Source: Candidatus Accumulibacter iunctus (GTDB lineage: Bacteria; Pseudomonadota; Gammaproteobacteria; Burkholderiales; Rhodocyclaceae). Taken from it: a stretch of DNA of 11,600 nucleotides. The notes beneath the pieces were generated by a model. That model was not told the origin of the DNA. It did no database searches and saw nothing but the letters and a program-made list of their open reading frames with translations. The stretch is taken from positions 1 to 11,600 of the forward strand of contig DDUX01000017.1 in assembly GCA_002345025.1 (NCBI GenBank). The letters run 5' to 3'. The translations under genes and the position numbers were made by a program. Below are positions 1 through 6,823 of this stretch, piece after piece (positions within the stretch are counted from its first letter, which is position 1; each line of letters starts with the position of its first letter).

Positions 1-914
1 CGGCGATCGTCGGCGAAGCGCTCTGCCTGCGCCTGCGACGGCAACCGGTCCTGCCGTCGCTGTGCGATGCTTCGGCCCTGCTCACCGGCTGGCTGCTGGC
101 GCTCTCGCTGCCCCCCTGGGCGCCGTGGTGGGTGGGCGTGGTCGGTGGGCTGTTCGCCACCGTCATCGGCAAGCAGGTCTTTGGCGGCCTCGGGCAGAAT
201 CTCTTCAATCCGGCGATGGTGGCGCGGGTGATGCTTCTGATCTCCTTCCCGGTGCCGATGACGCTGTGGACGGCGCCCCTGCCGTTGCTCTCGGCGAACG
301 CACCGGGATTCGTCGATGGTCTGCGGATCACCTTCGGCACACCGCCGGCAACGCTCGACGCGATGAGCAGCGCGACCCTTTTCGGTTACGCCCGCAGCGA
401 ACTGTCGCGCGGCGTCGATCTGTTGCAGTCGCTGGCCGCAGCGCAGGCGCCAACGATCAACCTGCTGGGCGAACGCGCCGGCAGCCTCGGCGAAACCGCG
501 TCACTGCTGATTGCTGCTGGCGGCCTGCTGTTGCTCGGCTTGCGCCTCATTAGCTGGCACATTCCCTTCGCCATGCTGGCGACGATCGCCCTGTTCGCAT
601 CGTTGATGCACGGCCTGGACCCGGCTCGCTACCTGTCGGTCAGCACCCATCTGCTGTCGGGCGCCGCCATGCTGGGGGCCTTCTTCATTGCCACCGACTA
701 CGTCACCTCGCCCAACACTGCCGTCGGCCAACTCCTTTTCGGCGCCGGTGTCGGTTTCCTGACCTACGTCATCCGCACCTGGGGCGGATATCCCGAAGGC
801 GTCGCCTTCGCGGTGCTGTTGATGAACGCGCTGACGCCGGTGATCGACCGCTACGTCAAGCCGCGCATCTATGGTCGTGACCGGCGCGGCACGCCGCTGG
901 AGATCGAGTCGTGA
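1..914 (+). CDS. rnfD: RnfD, membrane flavoprotein subunit of the Rnf/Rsx complex (5' partial)
   Basis: Integral-membrane subunit of the Rnf (Rsx) complex, which couples electron transfer between ferredoxin and NAD to ion movement, or in some bacteria feeds electrons to nitrogenase or SoxR. The frame is open from position 3, so the start lies before the window; about 303 residues are visible. The first visible segment has the family stretch SALLTGWLLALSLPPWAPWW, then GKQVFGGLGQNLFNPAM and LLISFPVPMT, all typical of RnfD/NqrB. SSAT with Thr at 375-377 aligns with the Thr that carries covalent FMN in RnfD. HLLSGAAMLGAFFIATD and GGYPEGVAFAVLLMN near the C-terminus are also diagnostic. Its TGA overlaps the GTG start of rnfG (GTGA), so the two are probably translationally coupled. 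The family assignment is secure. Confidence 0.96.
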   Translation, partial: AIVGEALCLRLRRQPVLPSLCDASALLTGWLLALSLPPWAPWWVGVVGGLFATVIGKQVFGGLGQNLFNPAMVARVMLLISFPVPMTLWTAPLPLLSANAPGFVDGLRITFGTPPATLDAMSSATLFGYARSELSRGVDLLQSLAAAQAPTINLLGERAGSLGETASLLIAAGGLLLLGLRLISWHIPFAMLATIALFASLMHGLDPARYLSVSTHLLSGAAMLGAFFIATDYVTSPNTAVGQLLFGAGVGFLTYVIRTWGGYPEGVAFAVLLMNALTPVIDRYVKPRIYGRDRRGTPLEIES

Positions 915-1540
915 AGCGCGTCATCGCGGCGCTGCGCGACCGCCTGGCCTATCAGGGGGTTTCCCTCGGCGTGATCGCGCTGCTCGCCAGCGCTGCCCTG
1001 GCCTTTGCCGTCAGCGGCACGCGTGAGCGGATCGTCGCCGCCGAAGCGCGCGATCTACAGGCCTCACTGGCGCAGGTTCTGCCGGAGCGATTCGCCGACA
1101 ACGACCTGCTGGCCGACACGCTGGAGATCGGCAACGGCGACGGGACCAGCAAGCGGGTCTACCTCGCCCGCCGCCAGGGCGAGGTCGCCGCGGCCATTTT
1201 CCAGACCTCGGCGCGCGGCTACGCCGGCGATGTGCTGGTGCTGGTCGGCATCGACCGCGCCGGCGTGCTGCTCGGCGCACGTGTCCTCAAGCACAACGAA
1301 ACCCCGGGTCTCGGCGACAAGATCGATCTCGCGAAGTCGCCGTGGATTCTGTCGTTCAACGGCCTGTCGCTGGCAACACTGCCAGCAGAGAAGTGGGCGG
1401 TGAAGAAGGATGGCGGCGTCTTCGATCAGATGGCCGGCGCCACCATCACGCCGCGCGCCGTCGTCAAGGCGGTCAAGGAGGGACTCGACTTCTTCGCCGC
1501 GCACCGCGCGGAAATCCTGCAGGGAGGCAAGAGCCCGTGA
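911..1540 (+). CDS. rnfG: RnfG, FMN-binding subunit of the Rnf/Rsx complex
   Basis: Periplasm-facing flavoprotein subunit of the Rnf complex, 209 residues, normal for the family. The GTG start at 911 overlaps the rnfD stop and has a GGAGA ribosome site at 899-903. One N-terminal membrane segment (about residues 13-33) is followed by the soluble FMN-binding domain. KHNETPGLGDKID (from residue 127) is a family signature. The flavinylation site is DQMAGATIT, with the presumed FMN acceptor Thr178 (codon 1442-1444); the usual first Ser of SGAT is Ala here. Covalent attachment by ApbE is known for the family and inferred for this copy. The stop again overlaps the next start by GTGA (1537-1540). Confidence 0.95.
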   Translation: MKRVIAALRDRLAYQGVSLGVIALLASAALAFAVSGTRERIVAAEARDLQASLAQVLPERFADNDLLADTLEIGNGDGTSKRVYLARRQGEVAAAIFQTSARGYAGDVLVLVGIDRAGVLLGARVLKHNETPGLGDKIDLAKSPWILSFNGLSLATLPAEKWAVKKDGGVFDQMAGATITPRAVVKAVKEGLDFFAAHRAEILQGGKSP

Positions 1541-2223
1541 AAAGACTCGTTCAGACGCTGAAGGACGGTCTCTGGCTGCAGAACGTCGTCTTCGCCCAGA
1601 TGCTCGCCCTCTGTCCGGCGATGGCCGTCACCACCAGCGGCACCAATGGCCTCGGCATGGGCCTGGCGACGACGGCGGTGCTGATCACGTCGAATGTTCT
1701 GGTGGCGTCGATCCGCTCGCTGGTGAGTCCGCAGGTGCGCATCCCGATCTTCGTCGTCGTGATCGCGACGCTGGTGACGCTCGTCGATCTCGGGCTAAAC
1801 GCCTGGTTGCACGACCTGTACAAGGTGCTTGGGCTGTTCATCGCCCTGATCGTGGTGAACTGCGCCATCCTGGGCCGCGCCGAAGCCTTTGCCTCGAAGA
1901 ACAGCGTCACCGCGTCGGCCGCCGACGGCCTGGCCATGGGCCTGGGCTTTACCGGCGCCCTGACCTTGATCGGCCTGATCCGCGAGCTGCTCGGCAGCGG
2001 TACCGTGTTCGCGCAGGCGAGCCTGCTGTTGGGACCGACGTTCCGCGCCATCGAGCTGACGGTCATCCCCGGCTACGGCGGCTTCCTGCTGATGATTCTG
2101 CCGCCGGGCGGCTTTCTCGTCCTCGGCCTGTTGCTGGCCGGCAAGCGGGCGCTCGAGTTGAGCGCGCGCGAAGCGAACGGCACCGTCACGCCGGCTCCGC
2201 TCTCTCCCGATCCTGTTGTCTGA
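1537..2223 (+). CDS. rnfE: RnfE, integral-membrane subunit of the Rnf/Rsx complex
   Basis: Membrane subunit of the Rnf complex, 228 residues. The GTG start at 1537 overlaps the rnfG stop and follows a strong GGGAGG site at 1522-1527; longer upstream readings of this frame overlap rnfG and lack family similarity. The protein opens with KDGLWLQNVVFAQMLALCP and has several hydrophobic segments, NCAILGRAEAFASKN and MILPPGGFLVLGLLLAGKR, all matching RsxE/RnfE. Cys26 (in LCP) and Cys109 (in VNC) are the two conserved cysteines which, together with those of RnfA, are known in this family to hold an intramembrane iron-sulfur centre. rnfH follows after 18 bp. Confidence 0.95.
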   Translation: MKRLVQTLKDGLWLQNVVFAQMLALCPAMAVTTSGTNGLGMGLATTAVLITSNVLVASIRSLVSPQVRIPIFVVVIATLVTLVDLGLNAWLHDLYKVLGLFIALIVVNCAILGRAEAFASKNSVTASAADGLAMGLGFTGALTLIGLIRELLGSGTVFAQASLLLGPTFRAIELTVIPGYGGFLLMILPPGGFLVLGLLLAGKRALELSAREANGTVTPAPLSPDPVV

Positions 2224-2241
2224 CGCGAGAGGGCCTTTGCC

Positions 2242-2520
2242 ATGCAGGTGGGTGTCGCCTATTCCGAAGCCGGGCAGCAGATCTGGCTGACCATCGAGGT
2301 GCCTGACGAGTCGACCGTGCGCCAGGTGATCGACCGCTCGGGCATCCTCAAATCGTTTCCCACCATCGACCTGCAAACGCAGAAGGTGGGCGTCTTCGGC
2401 CGCCTGGTGAAACTCGACACGCCCCTCCGACCGGGCGACCGGGTCGAGATCTACCGTCCGATCACCTGCGATCCGCAAACCGTCCCGCGCCGCGATGGCG
2501 CGGGCGATGATGAGGAGTAG
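2242..2520 (+). CDS. rnfH: RnfH family ubiquitin-like protein
   Basis: Small beta-grasp (ubiquitin-fold) protein of the RnfH/UPF0125 family, 92 residues, usual length. ATG at 2242 follows AGAGGG at 2228-2233. The protein begins MQVGVAYSEAGQQIWLTIEV; the segments SGILKSFPTIDLQTQKVGVF and GDRVEIYRPITCDP are the family hallmark. Its biochemical role is not established. In many bacteria it sits next to ratA/smpB, in others at the end of rnf operons, as here, where 18 bp separate it from rnfE. The last dozen residues (after CDPQ) are acidic and unlike the usual basic tail, and the DNA there overlaps a possible gene scrap on the other strand. Confidence 0.92.
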   Translation: MQVGVAYSEAGQQIWLTIEVPDESTVRQVIDRSGILKSFPTIDLQTQKVGVFGRLVKLDTPLRPGDRVEIYRPITCDPQTVPRRDGAGDDEE

Positions 2521-2579
2521 GCTGGCTTTCGCCGCCTTGCGCGGGCAATGCCAACGCGCTGCCACTGGCCGCCGGACAT
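2506..2579 (-). pseudogene. Possible remnant of an ABC-transporter ATPase (signature motif)
   Basis: The minus strand at 2579-2538 reads MSGGQWQRVGIARA, a close match to the ABC ATPase signature SGGQ-x-QRV-x-IARA of the peptide/nickel-importer type. Shifting one frame, the next bases (down to 2506) read KAAKASLLLII, which resembles the hydrophobic strand leading to Walker B. There is no Walker A and no acidic Walker B residue, and the scrap runs antisense into the end of rnfH. It is either decayed gene debris or a lucky antisense match; about 14 residues of signature are all that supports it. Confidence 0.3.
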
Positions 2580-2866
2580 GCGATCGCACGACTTGCCGCC
2601 GCTCTTGGCACCTGCCAGAACGGTCAGTGGGCGAATCTCCATGCGCGGTTGGTCTACGAGGGTCAGTGCACCCTGGCCGAGTGCATTCCCGCCTGCGCCG
2701 ACGCGCGGTCGCGCCAGGCGACAAGTTCATGGCGACGCTGCTCGGCGGTATTCATCAGCTCCTGTGCAAGCTGCTTGATCGCATTGATGCCGCTTTTCCC
2801 AACGCCGGTTGAACAGACAACACAAGAATTCAGGACGACCAGCAGCCCTATCCGACGGGCACGGAA
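2521..2866. other. Gene-poor stretch between rnfH and hepT
   Basis: No intact gene is seen. Besides the ABC-like scrap, the minus strand has a 68-codon open frame ending at TGA 2663-2665, which reads STGVGKSGINAIKQLAQEL and then a charged helical segment ending SARVH. It lacks a convincing start codon or ribosome site. The codon-aligned plus strand is also open to 2812 and also reads as a helix (LLGGIHQLLCKLLDRIDAA), so strand cannot be decided. The region separates convergent rnfH and hepT, but I see no clear intrinsic terminator. Confidence 0.5.
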
Positions 2867-3298
2867 TCAGCGTCCCGCGCCCTGAGTCGCATCCAACCGC
2901 GCGCGAATCGCGCTGCAAAAGGCGAGCAAGTCGCCGAGACGATTGCGCACGACGTCGACCACGATCGCCTGGTCCAGATGCTGATAGCCGTGCACCACGA
3001 CATTGCGGAAGCCGATCATTCTCTGGATCACCACCGACAGTTCAGGCTCGATCCAGCCGTCCGCACACAGCAGCGCGAATAGGTCGCGGTTGCTTTCCGG
3101 CTCTCCCAGGCGGCCCTCGGAAACGATGTGCGAAGCGATGTCCTGCGCGGCTTGAATCGCGATCTGCAGCGTGTGGGCGGCAAATCGTTCCTCGCGAATG
3201 TCGACCGGAATGCGCTCCGGCTGGCACAGATCGCGCAACTCGCGCACACAGGTCTCGATGAAAGCGAGTTTCTTCTCGACGAGGTCGATGTCGGTCAT
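2867..3298 (-). CDS. hepT: HepT, HEPN-domain RNase toxin (DUF86 family)
   Basis: Toxin of the MntA-HepT (HEPN/MNT, type VII) toxin-antitoxin family, 143 residues. The start chosen is the ATG at 3298-3296, which overlaps the mntA stop as ATGA; the frame is open further upstream, but that part lies inside mntA. The all-helical protein begins MTDIDLVEKKLAFIETCVRE. The catalytic HEPN motif R-x4-H-x-Y is complete: Arg98, His103 and Tyr105 in GFRNVVVHGYQHLD. In characterised members this motif cleaves RNA, and the Tyr is where the partner MntA attaches AMP groups to silence the toxin; both are inferred here. All key residues are present, so the toxin looks intact. The order, antitoxin first and toxin second on one transcript, is usual for this family. 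Confidence 0.93.
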   Translation of the reverse strand: MTDIDLVEKKLAFIETCVRELRDLCQPERIPVDIREERFAAHTLQIAIQAAQDIASHIVSEGRLGEPESNRDLFALLCADGWIEPELSVVIQRMIGFRNVVVHGYQHLDQAIVVDVVRNRLGDLLAFCSAIRARLDATQGAGR

Positions 3299-3702
3299 CG
3301 CAGTGGCTGTCGCGCGGCTTGCCTGTACTCGCGCAAATACGGCAGGAGATCGAAGTACGCATTGCGTGCCTGAACCTCGAAACGGATTCGCGCCGAGCGG
3401 TCGCGTTCGCAAACCAGGACGCCATTGCGCAACACGCGATGGATCAGGTCTGCCGGTGCGCGGTTGAGCACGACGAGATCGACGTGGCGACCGATTGCCG
3501 CTTCCAGATCGGCGGCAAGGTCGATACCCAGCCCTTCGAGGGTTCTCGGGGGATCGCCGACAAGCAACACGCCAAGGTCAACGTCGCTGGCCGGACCGGC
3601 GGTACCACGCGCCTGGCTGCCGAAGAGATACACGCACGCCAGATCCTCACCCCGGCTGGCGAAAAACTGGCGCAGCGACTCGATCAATGCGGCTGACTGC
3701 AT
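3295..3702 (-). CDS. mntA: MntA, minimal nucleotidyltransferase antitoxin
   Basis: Antitoxin of the HepT pair: a stand-alone nucleotidyltransferase of the DNA polymerase beta fold, 135 residues. The signature G-S-x10-D-x-D is exact: Gly28, Ser29, then Asp40 and Asp42 (YLFGSQARG, then SDVDLGVLL). The third catalytic acid is Asp75 in HVDLVVLN. Known members use ATP to add AMP units to a Tyr of HepT, blocking its RNase activity; that this copy does so is inferred from the intact motifs on both sides. ATG at 3702-3700 gives the family N-terminus; no strong Shine-Dalgarno is seen. The 3' end overlaps hepT by 4 bp, suggesting coupled translation. A promoter and two palindromes lie directly upstream. 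Confidence 0.93.
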   Translation of the reverse strand: MQSAALIESLRQFFASRGEDLACVYLFGSQARGTAGPASDVDLGVLLVGDPPRTLEGLGIDLAADLEAAIGRHVDLVVLNRAPADLIHRVLRNGVLVCERDRSARIRFEVQARNAYFDLLPYLREYRQAARQPLR

Positions 3703-3738
3703 GGCGTCACGATCAAGGGAACGGGCGGGAATTCACTC

Positions 3739-3759
3739 GCGGCCAGTATAGGTGGCCGC
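3739..3759. promoter_or_regulatory. Palindrome over the mntA -10 box (candidate operator)
   Basis: Perfect inverted repeat GCGGCCA / TGGCCGC with a 7-nt spacer. The spacer and left arm contain the -10 hexamer of the mntA promoter, so a protein bound here would block transcription. Autoregulation by the MntA-HepT complex is plausible but is inference. Confidence 0.5.
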
Positions 3760-3774
3760 AGCAATCACGGTCAA
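3745..3774 (-). promoter_or_regulatory. Sigma-70 promoter of mntA-hepT
   Basis: On the minus strand, TTGACC (3774-3769) is followed after 18 bp by TATACT (3750-3745). Both hexamers differ from the sigma-70 consensus at one or two positions. Transcription would start near 3738, giving a leader of about 36 nt before mntA. Confidence 0.65.
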
Positions 3775-3775
3775 G

Positions 3776-3798
3776 CATCTGCGTCAGGTGCGCAGATG
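3776..3798. promoter_or_regulatory. Second palindrome just upstream of the mntA -35 box
   Basis: Perfect inverted repeat CATCTGCG / CGCAGATG with a 7-nt spacer, one base upstream of the -35 hexamer. It has the same spacer length as the palindrome over the -10 box but different arms; the centres are 38 bp apart. It could be an operator, or the stem of a weak terminator from another transcript; no T-run follows. Confidence 0.45.
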
Positions 3799-3851
3799 AA
3801 TCGGTTCCATCTCCTCACCGGCCGGCAGAACGTGGCCGATGCTGACGGTCC

Positions 3852-4723
3852 GTGTCTAGCCCAGACGACGCAGGGCCGCGACGCAGTCGGCGGCGTTTGC
3901 CGCCGGCACGCTGGCCACCAAGCCGCGGGCTGGCAGCACACCGCGCGCCGCACGCGCACGTTGGCCGGCTGCCGCGAGATGCGGATTCCAGCGGCCGCGG
4001 TTTCAGCGGCGCCATCGAGATCTGCGCGTGGTGGACGTGTCGCGCGCTTTCGGGCTGCCCGCGTTGAGTGTCAAGCGAGCGTTGAAGCGGTATCGGCAGG
4101 AAGGGCCGAAGGGGTTCTATGTTCCGCCGCGGCGCCGGGGCCCGGCGGTCCTGACGGCAGAGGTGTTGCGACTGGCGCAGGCCCTGTTCGATGGCGGAGA
4201 GACCATCCCGAGGGTTGCGGCAGAACTGGGGATCAAGATCGACACCCTGTCGAAAGCGGTCCGTGCCGGGCGGTTGCATGTTGCGGTGGTGAAAGAATCC
4301 TGTCCGCTCGTCTCGAGCACCAAGAGCGAGCGCAGCGCGCGCGACAGCGAAGCGCCGATGGGCGTTGCGGCAAGCAATGTGCCAGCCCGGGTTGCAGCCA
4401 GCGTGGGCGGTCTGAGCGCGGTGGTGCCGCAGTTCCAGGCAGCCGTCGACGTGCCGCGGGGCGGGGTGCTCTTTGTGCTGCCCGCCTTGCTGGCCGTTGG
4501 CTTGCTCGAAGGCGCCGAGGAGTTTCCCCTGCCGCCGGGGTACTACGGAATCGACAGCCTCTTGGTGCTGATTGCCTTCATGGTTCTGGCGCGACTCAAG
4601 TCGGTGGAGTCCCTGCGCTCGTGCGCGCCGGGCGAGTGGGGCAAGCTGCTGGGTCTGGATCGGATTCCTGAAGTGCGCACCCTGCGCGAGAAGATTGCAC
4701 TCCTGACTGGGCTTCCGGTCTAG
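3852..4723 (+). pseudogene. Truncated transposase-like protein, N-terminal part with broken start
   Basis: The frame open to TAG 4721-4723 reads, from about 4007, RRHRDLRVVDVSRAFGLPAL, then FYVPPRRRGP, GYYGIDSLLVLIAFMVLARL and PGEWGKLLGLDRIPEVRTLR. From memory this matches the first third of a large (roughly 800-residue) betaproteobacterial transposase-like family with helix-turn-helix segments at the start. Two HTH-like segments are visible (about 4028-4105 and 4170-4260). The DDE-type catalytic part expected after TLREKI is missing: the protein stops 11 residues later. The front is damaged too. A GTG at 3852 starts a plausible MSSPDDAG in another frame, and TLAGCREMRIPA (from 3958) lies in a third, so at least two frameshifts separate the start from the main body. 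A GTG at 4028 could still give a 231-residue protein. No terminal inverted repeats were recognised. Confidence 0.6.
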
Positions 4724-5316
4724 CTTGGGCGGCAATGTGCCAGTCACCTACCGTTCAGCCAAAAATCGCGTTTGAAGGGCAGCTTGCCGCCTTGAGGAAT
4801 CCACCCTTTCGACCCAGAGTAGACGGTCGAGGCTCTTGAAAGCGGCCGTTGCTCCCAGGCGCCGGCCACGCAGAAGCTGCCGCTCGATTTCCAGGGGTGC
4901 TATTCTCGCGTGACGGGCAGCTTTGAAGGAGGAGCGGCCAGTGTGTGCGGGATGGGGGTCCGTCGGCATCCGGCCAGTTGCGGCCGGTCGCAGTGGCCAC
5001 TAACCCGCCATACAGATGGCAGCTCCGCTTAGTTTGCCGCCATTACGGCTGCACAGACCTTGTCGCGTGTTCGGCGAAAGGCGATGCTGGTCTTGTCCGC
5101 GTCTATTGCCCTCTACGTATAGCCAACGTGATTCTTTCCCAGCCGGCATCTATGATGAATCTGGCCTCCGCCTCGGGTACGGCGGCAAGCATCAACCTCG
5201 GGCGAACCGGGAGTCCATTGACCGCACACTGTGACTGGGGGCCAAAGATGACGTACGCGACCTGCCCTTCGGGGGCGCGCGTTCGGGTATCGATTGTCTA
5301 TACTCAATCACCGTGA
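4724..5316. other. About 600 bp without a recognisable gene
   Basis: Both strands have only short open frames without recognisable domains. The best is a plus-strand frame at 4945-5316 (123 codons), whose composition and lack of a ribosome site argue against it. The segment GGGCAGCTT recurs at 4779 and 4915 in partly similar surroundings, and CCGGCC-6 nt-GGCCGG lies at 4970-4987. It follows directly on the truncated transposase, so it may be element debris or a dispersed non-coding repeat; I cannot tell which. Confidence 0.45.
5299..5304 (+). promoter_or_regulatory. Possible -10 box of the hydrolase-cupin cluster
   Basis: TATACT lies 31 bp before the ATG at 5335, which would give a start of transcription near 5311. 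No good -35 hexamer is found 16-18 bp upstream, so an activator or another sigma factor would be needed. An AAGAGGA ribosome site follows at 5320-5326. Confidence 0.3.
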
Positions 5317-5334
5317 CGACAAGAGGACGACACC

Positions 5335-6312
5335 ATGGAAATGGAACAAGTAAGCGCCAACTGTTTCGCTGTGCTAAACGAGAAGAACCTCGTGTGCGAT
5401 GCCAACTCGGGACTCATCAATCTGGGCGGCGGCGTGGTGATCGACACACAGTCGGACCTGCCGCACGGACGCCAGATGATCAAGCTGTTCGGCAAGGTCT
5501 GGCGCGACATGCCCAAGCGCGTGATCAATACCCACGAAGACGGCGACCACGTGTGGGGAAACCAGCTCTTCGAGGGTGCCGAAATCATCGCACACCGCAC
5601 GGTCAGGGACCTGATGCCGCACGTAGCCGATCCGAAGGAGACCCAGCAACTGATCAAGGGTGCTGATCGCTTCCTCACGCGCATGCTGCTCAAGGCCCTG
5701 CACCCGGGCGCTTTGGCCATCGCCCAGCAGTTGCAGCAGGACTACAATTTCGACGGGATCAAGCTGGTGTTGCCTACGATAGTCTTCGAGGAGCGGTACG
5801 TGCTGGATCTTGACGGCACGGAAGTTCACCTCATCTACGTGGGGCCGTGCCACCAGATCGGTGATACGCTCATCCATGTGCCCAAGGAAAAGGTCGTGTT
5901 CGCCGGCGACGTGATCTTCCGCGAGTGCACCCCCATGGGCTGGAACGGCACTTACGAAAAATGGCTCAAGGTTCTCGATCTCATCATCTCGCTCGACCCG
6001 GAGGTCATCGTCCCCGGACACGGACCGGTGTGCGGGATCGAGGGTGCGATAGAGACGAAGGCCTACCTCGAATACGTACGCGAAGAGTCGAGGCGCTGCT
6101 TTGGGCAGGGGCTGAGCGCTCTGGAGGCGTCGAAGAAGATCGATTTCGGACCGTACGGTGGGTGGAAGGCTCCGGCGCGCTTGTTCATGAACGTCGAACG
6201 GGCCTACCGCGAGTTCCGCAACGAGGCCACGGACGCACCCTGGGACCACGCGAAAGTCTTTGACGCGGTCCTCGCCGTCGCGAAGGCCAAGGGGATCGAG
6301 GTCGAGTTCTGA
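5335..6312 (+). CDS. Metallo-beta-lactamase-fold hydrolase with variant HxDxDH motif
   Basis: Probable zinc-dependent hydrolase of the metallo-beta-lactamase superfamily, 325 residues, likely cytoplasmic (no signal peptide). ATG at 5335 follows AAGAGGA. The metal motif is NTHEDGDHVWGN: His67, Asp69, Asp71, His72. The second His of the classical HxHxDH is replaced by Asp. The other ligands are present: His173 in GPCHQIGD, Asp192 in VVFAGDVIF and His229 in PGHGPV. The C-terminal third is helical and ends in a charged tail. The substrate cannot be read from sequence; superfamily members cleave lactones, thioesters, sulfates and other esters. It heads a group with a cupin and an SMP-30-like lactonase fragment, which suggests catabolism of a small organic acid or lactone. 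Confidence 0.85.
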   Translation: MEMEQVSANCFAVLNEKNLVCDANSGLINLGGGVVIDTQSDLPHGRQMIKLFGKVWRDMPKRVINTHEDGDHVWGNQLFEGAEIIAHRTVRDLMPHVADPKETQQLIKGADRFLTRMLLKALHPGALAIAQQLQQDYNFDGIKLVLPTIVFEERYVLDLDGTEVHLIYVGPCHQIGDTLIHVPKEKVVFAGDVIFRECTPMGWNGTYEKWLKVLDLIISLDPEVIVPGHGPVCGIEGAIETKAYLEYVREESRRCFGQGLSALEASKKIDFGPYGGWKAPARLFMNVERAYREFRNEATDAPWDHAKVFDAVLAVAKAKGIEVEF

Positions 6313-6397
6313 TTGGGGTGCGCGTTTCCAATCAATCCGGGCCGTTCCCGGTGACGGCACGCACAAAAACCAAACATCAATAGCAGGAGAGACAGAA

Positions 6398-6766
6398 ATG
6401 AAATTTCCGCGTATCTACGCCGACGAACAGGGCGAGACGCACATTGGTGTCTGTGACCGCCCAGAGCATGATGCACCGTTCGGGCCGCCTCCAACCCCCA
6501 TGGGGCTAATGACAGATATCGAGGGGGTCAGTAGCCTCGTCATGTTCTCGGTCCCAGGCGGGACCGAGGTGCCGGCCCACAATGCGCCGCAGCCTTATAT
6601 CTGCATCGTTCTCTCCGGCGAGGGCGAGGTGACCGCCAGCGATGGCTTGACCGTACGCCTGGGTCCTGGTGGCCTGCTCTACTGCGACGACGTCAGCGGC
6701 AAGGGCCACGTGACCCGGTCGATCACCGACCTCAGCCTTGCCTTCATCAATCGTGCCAGTTCGTGA
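6398..6766 (+). CDS. Small single-domain cupin protein
   Basis: Cupin-fold protein, 122 residues. The start is the ATG at 6398, preceded by AGGAGA (6385-6390); the frame is open upstream but that part is not cupin-like. GGTEVPAHNAPQPYICIVLS is cupin motif 1, with His in PAH but without the second His and the Glu of the metal-binding form. GEGEVTASDGLTVRLGPGG follows, and DVSGKGHVTRS is motif 2, with one His. Metal binding is therefore uncertain. Related small cupins with the GKGH signature are common as accessory genes in catabolic clusters; their activity is unknown. It lies 85 bp after the hydrolase and 57 bp before the SMP-30 fragment on the same strand, probably in one transcript. Confidence 0.82.
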   Translation: MKFPRIYADEQGETHIGVCDRPEHDAPFGPPPTPMGLMTDIEGVSSLVMFSVPGGTEVPAHNAPQPYICIVLSGEGEVTASDGLTVRLGPGGLLYCDDVSGKGHVTRSITDLSLAFINRASS

Positions 6767-6823
6767 GTCGGCAGCGAGCACACCGACAATCAAACCTGCA
6801 GCGCAGAGACCAGGGGAACCAAG

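Noticed and set aside
1795..2730. 311-codon open frame on the minus strand
   Set aside because: Runs antisense through rnfE and rnfH with shadow-type composition; only the short ABC-like string at 2538-2579, in a different frame, was kept as a weak remnant.
3815..4747. 310-codon open frame on the minus strand
   Set aside because: Antisense to the transposase-like remnant; Arg/Gln/His-rich low-complexity composition typical of GC-rich shadow frames.
4970..4987. CCGGCC-6 nt-GGCCGG palindrome as an operator or element end
   Set aside because: Six-base GC palindromes are expected by chance in this composition and nothing adjacent supports a role.
4945..5316. 123-codon plus-strand frame before the hydrolase gene
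   Set aside because: No ribosome site, no recognisable domain, uneven composition; treated as non-coding.
5374..6366. 330-codon open frame on the minus strand
   Set aside because: Antisense shadow of the metallo-beta-lactamase-fold gene, which has clear motifs and a ribosome site.
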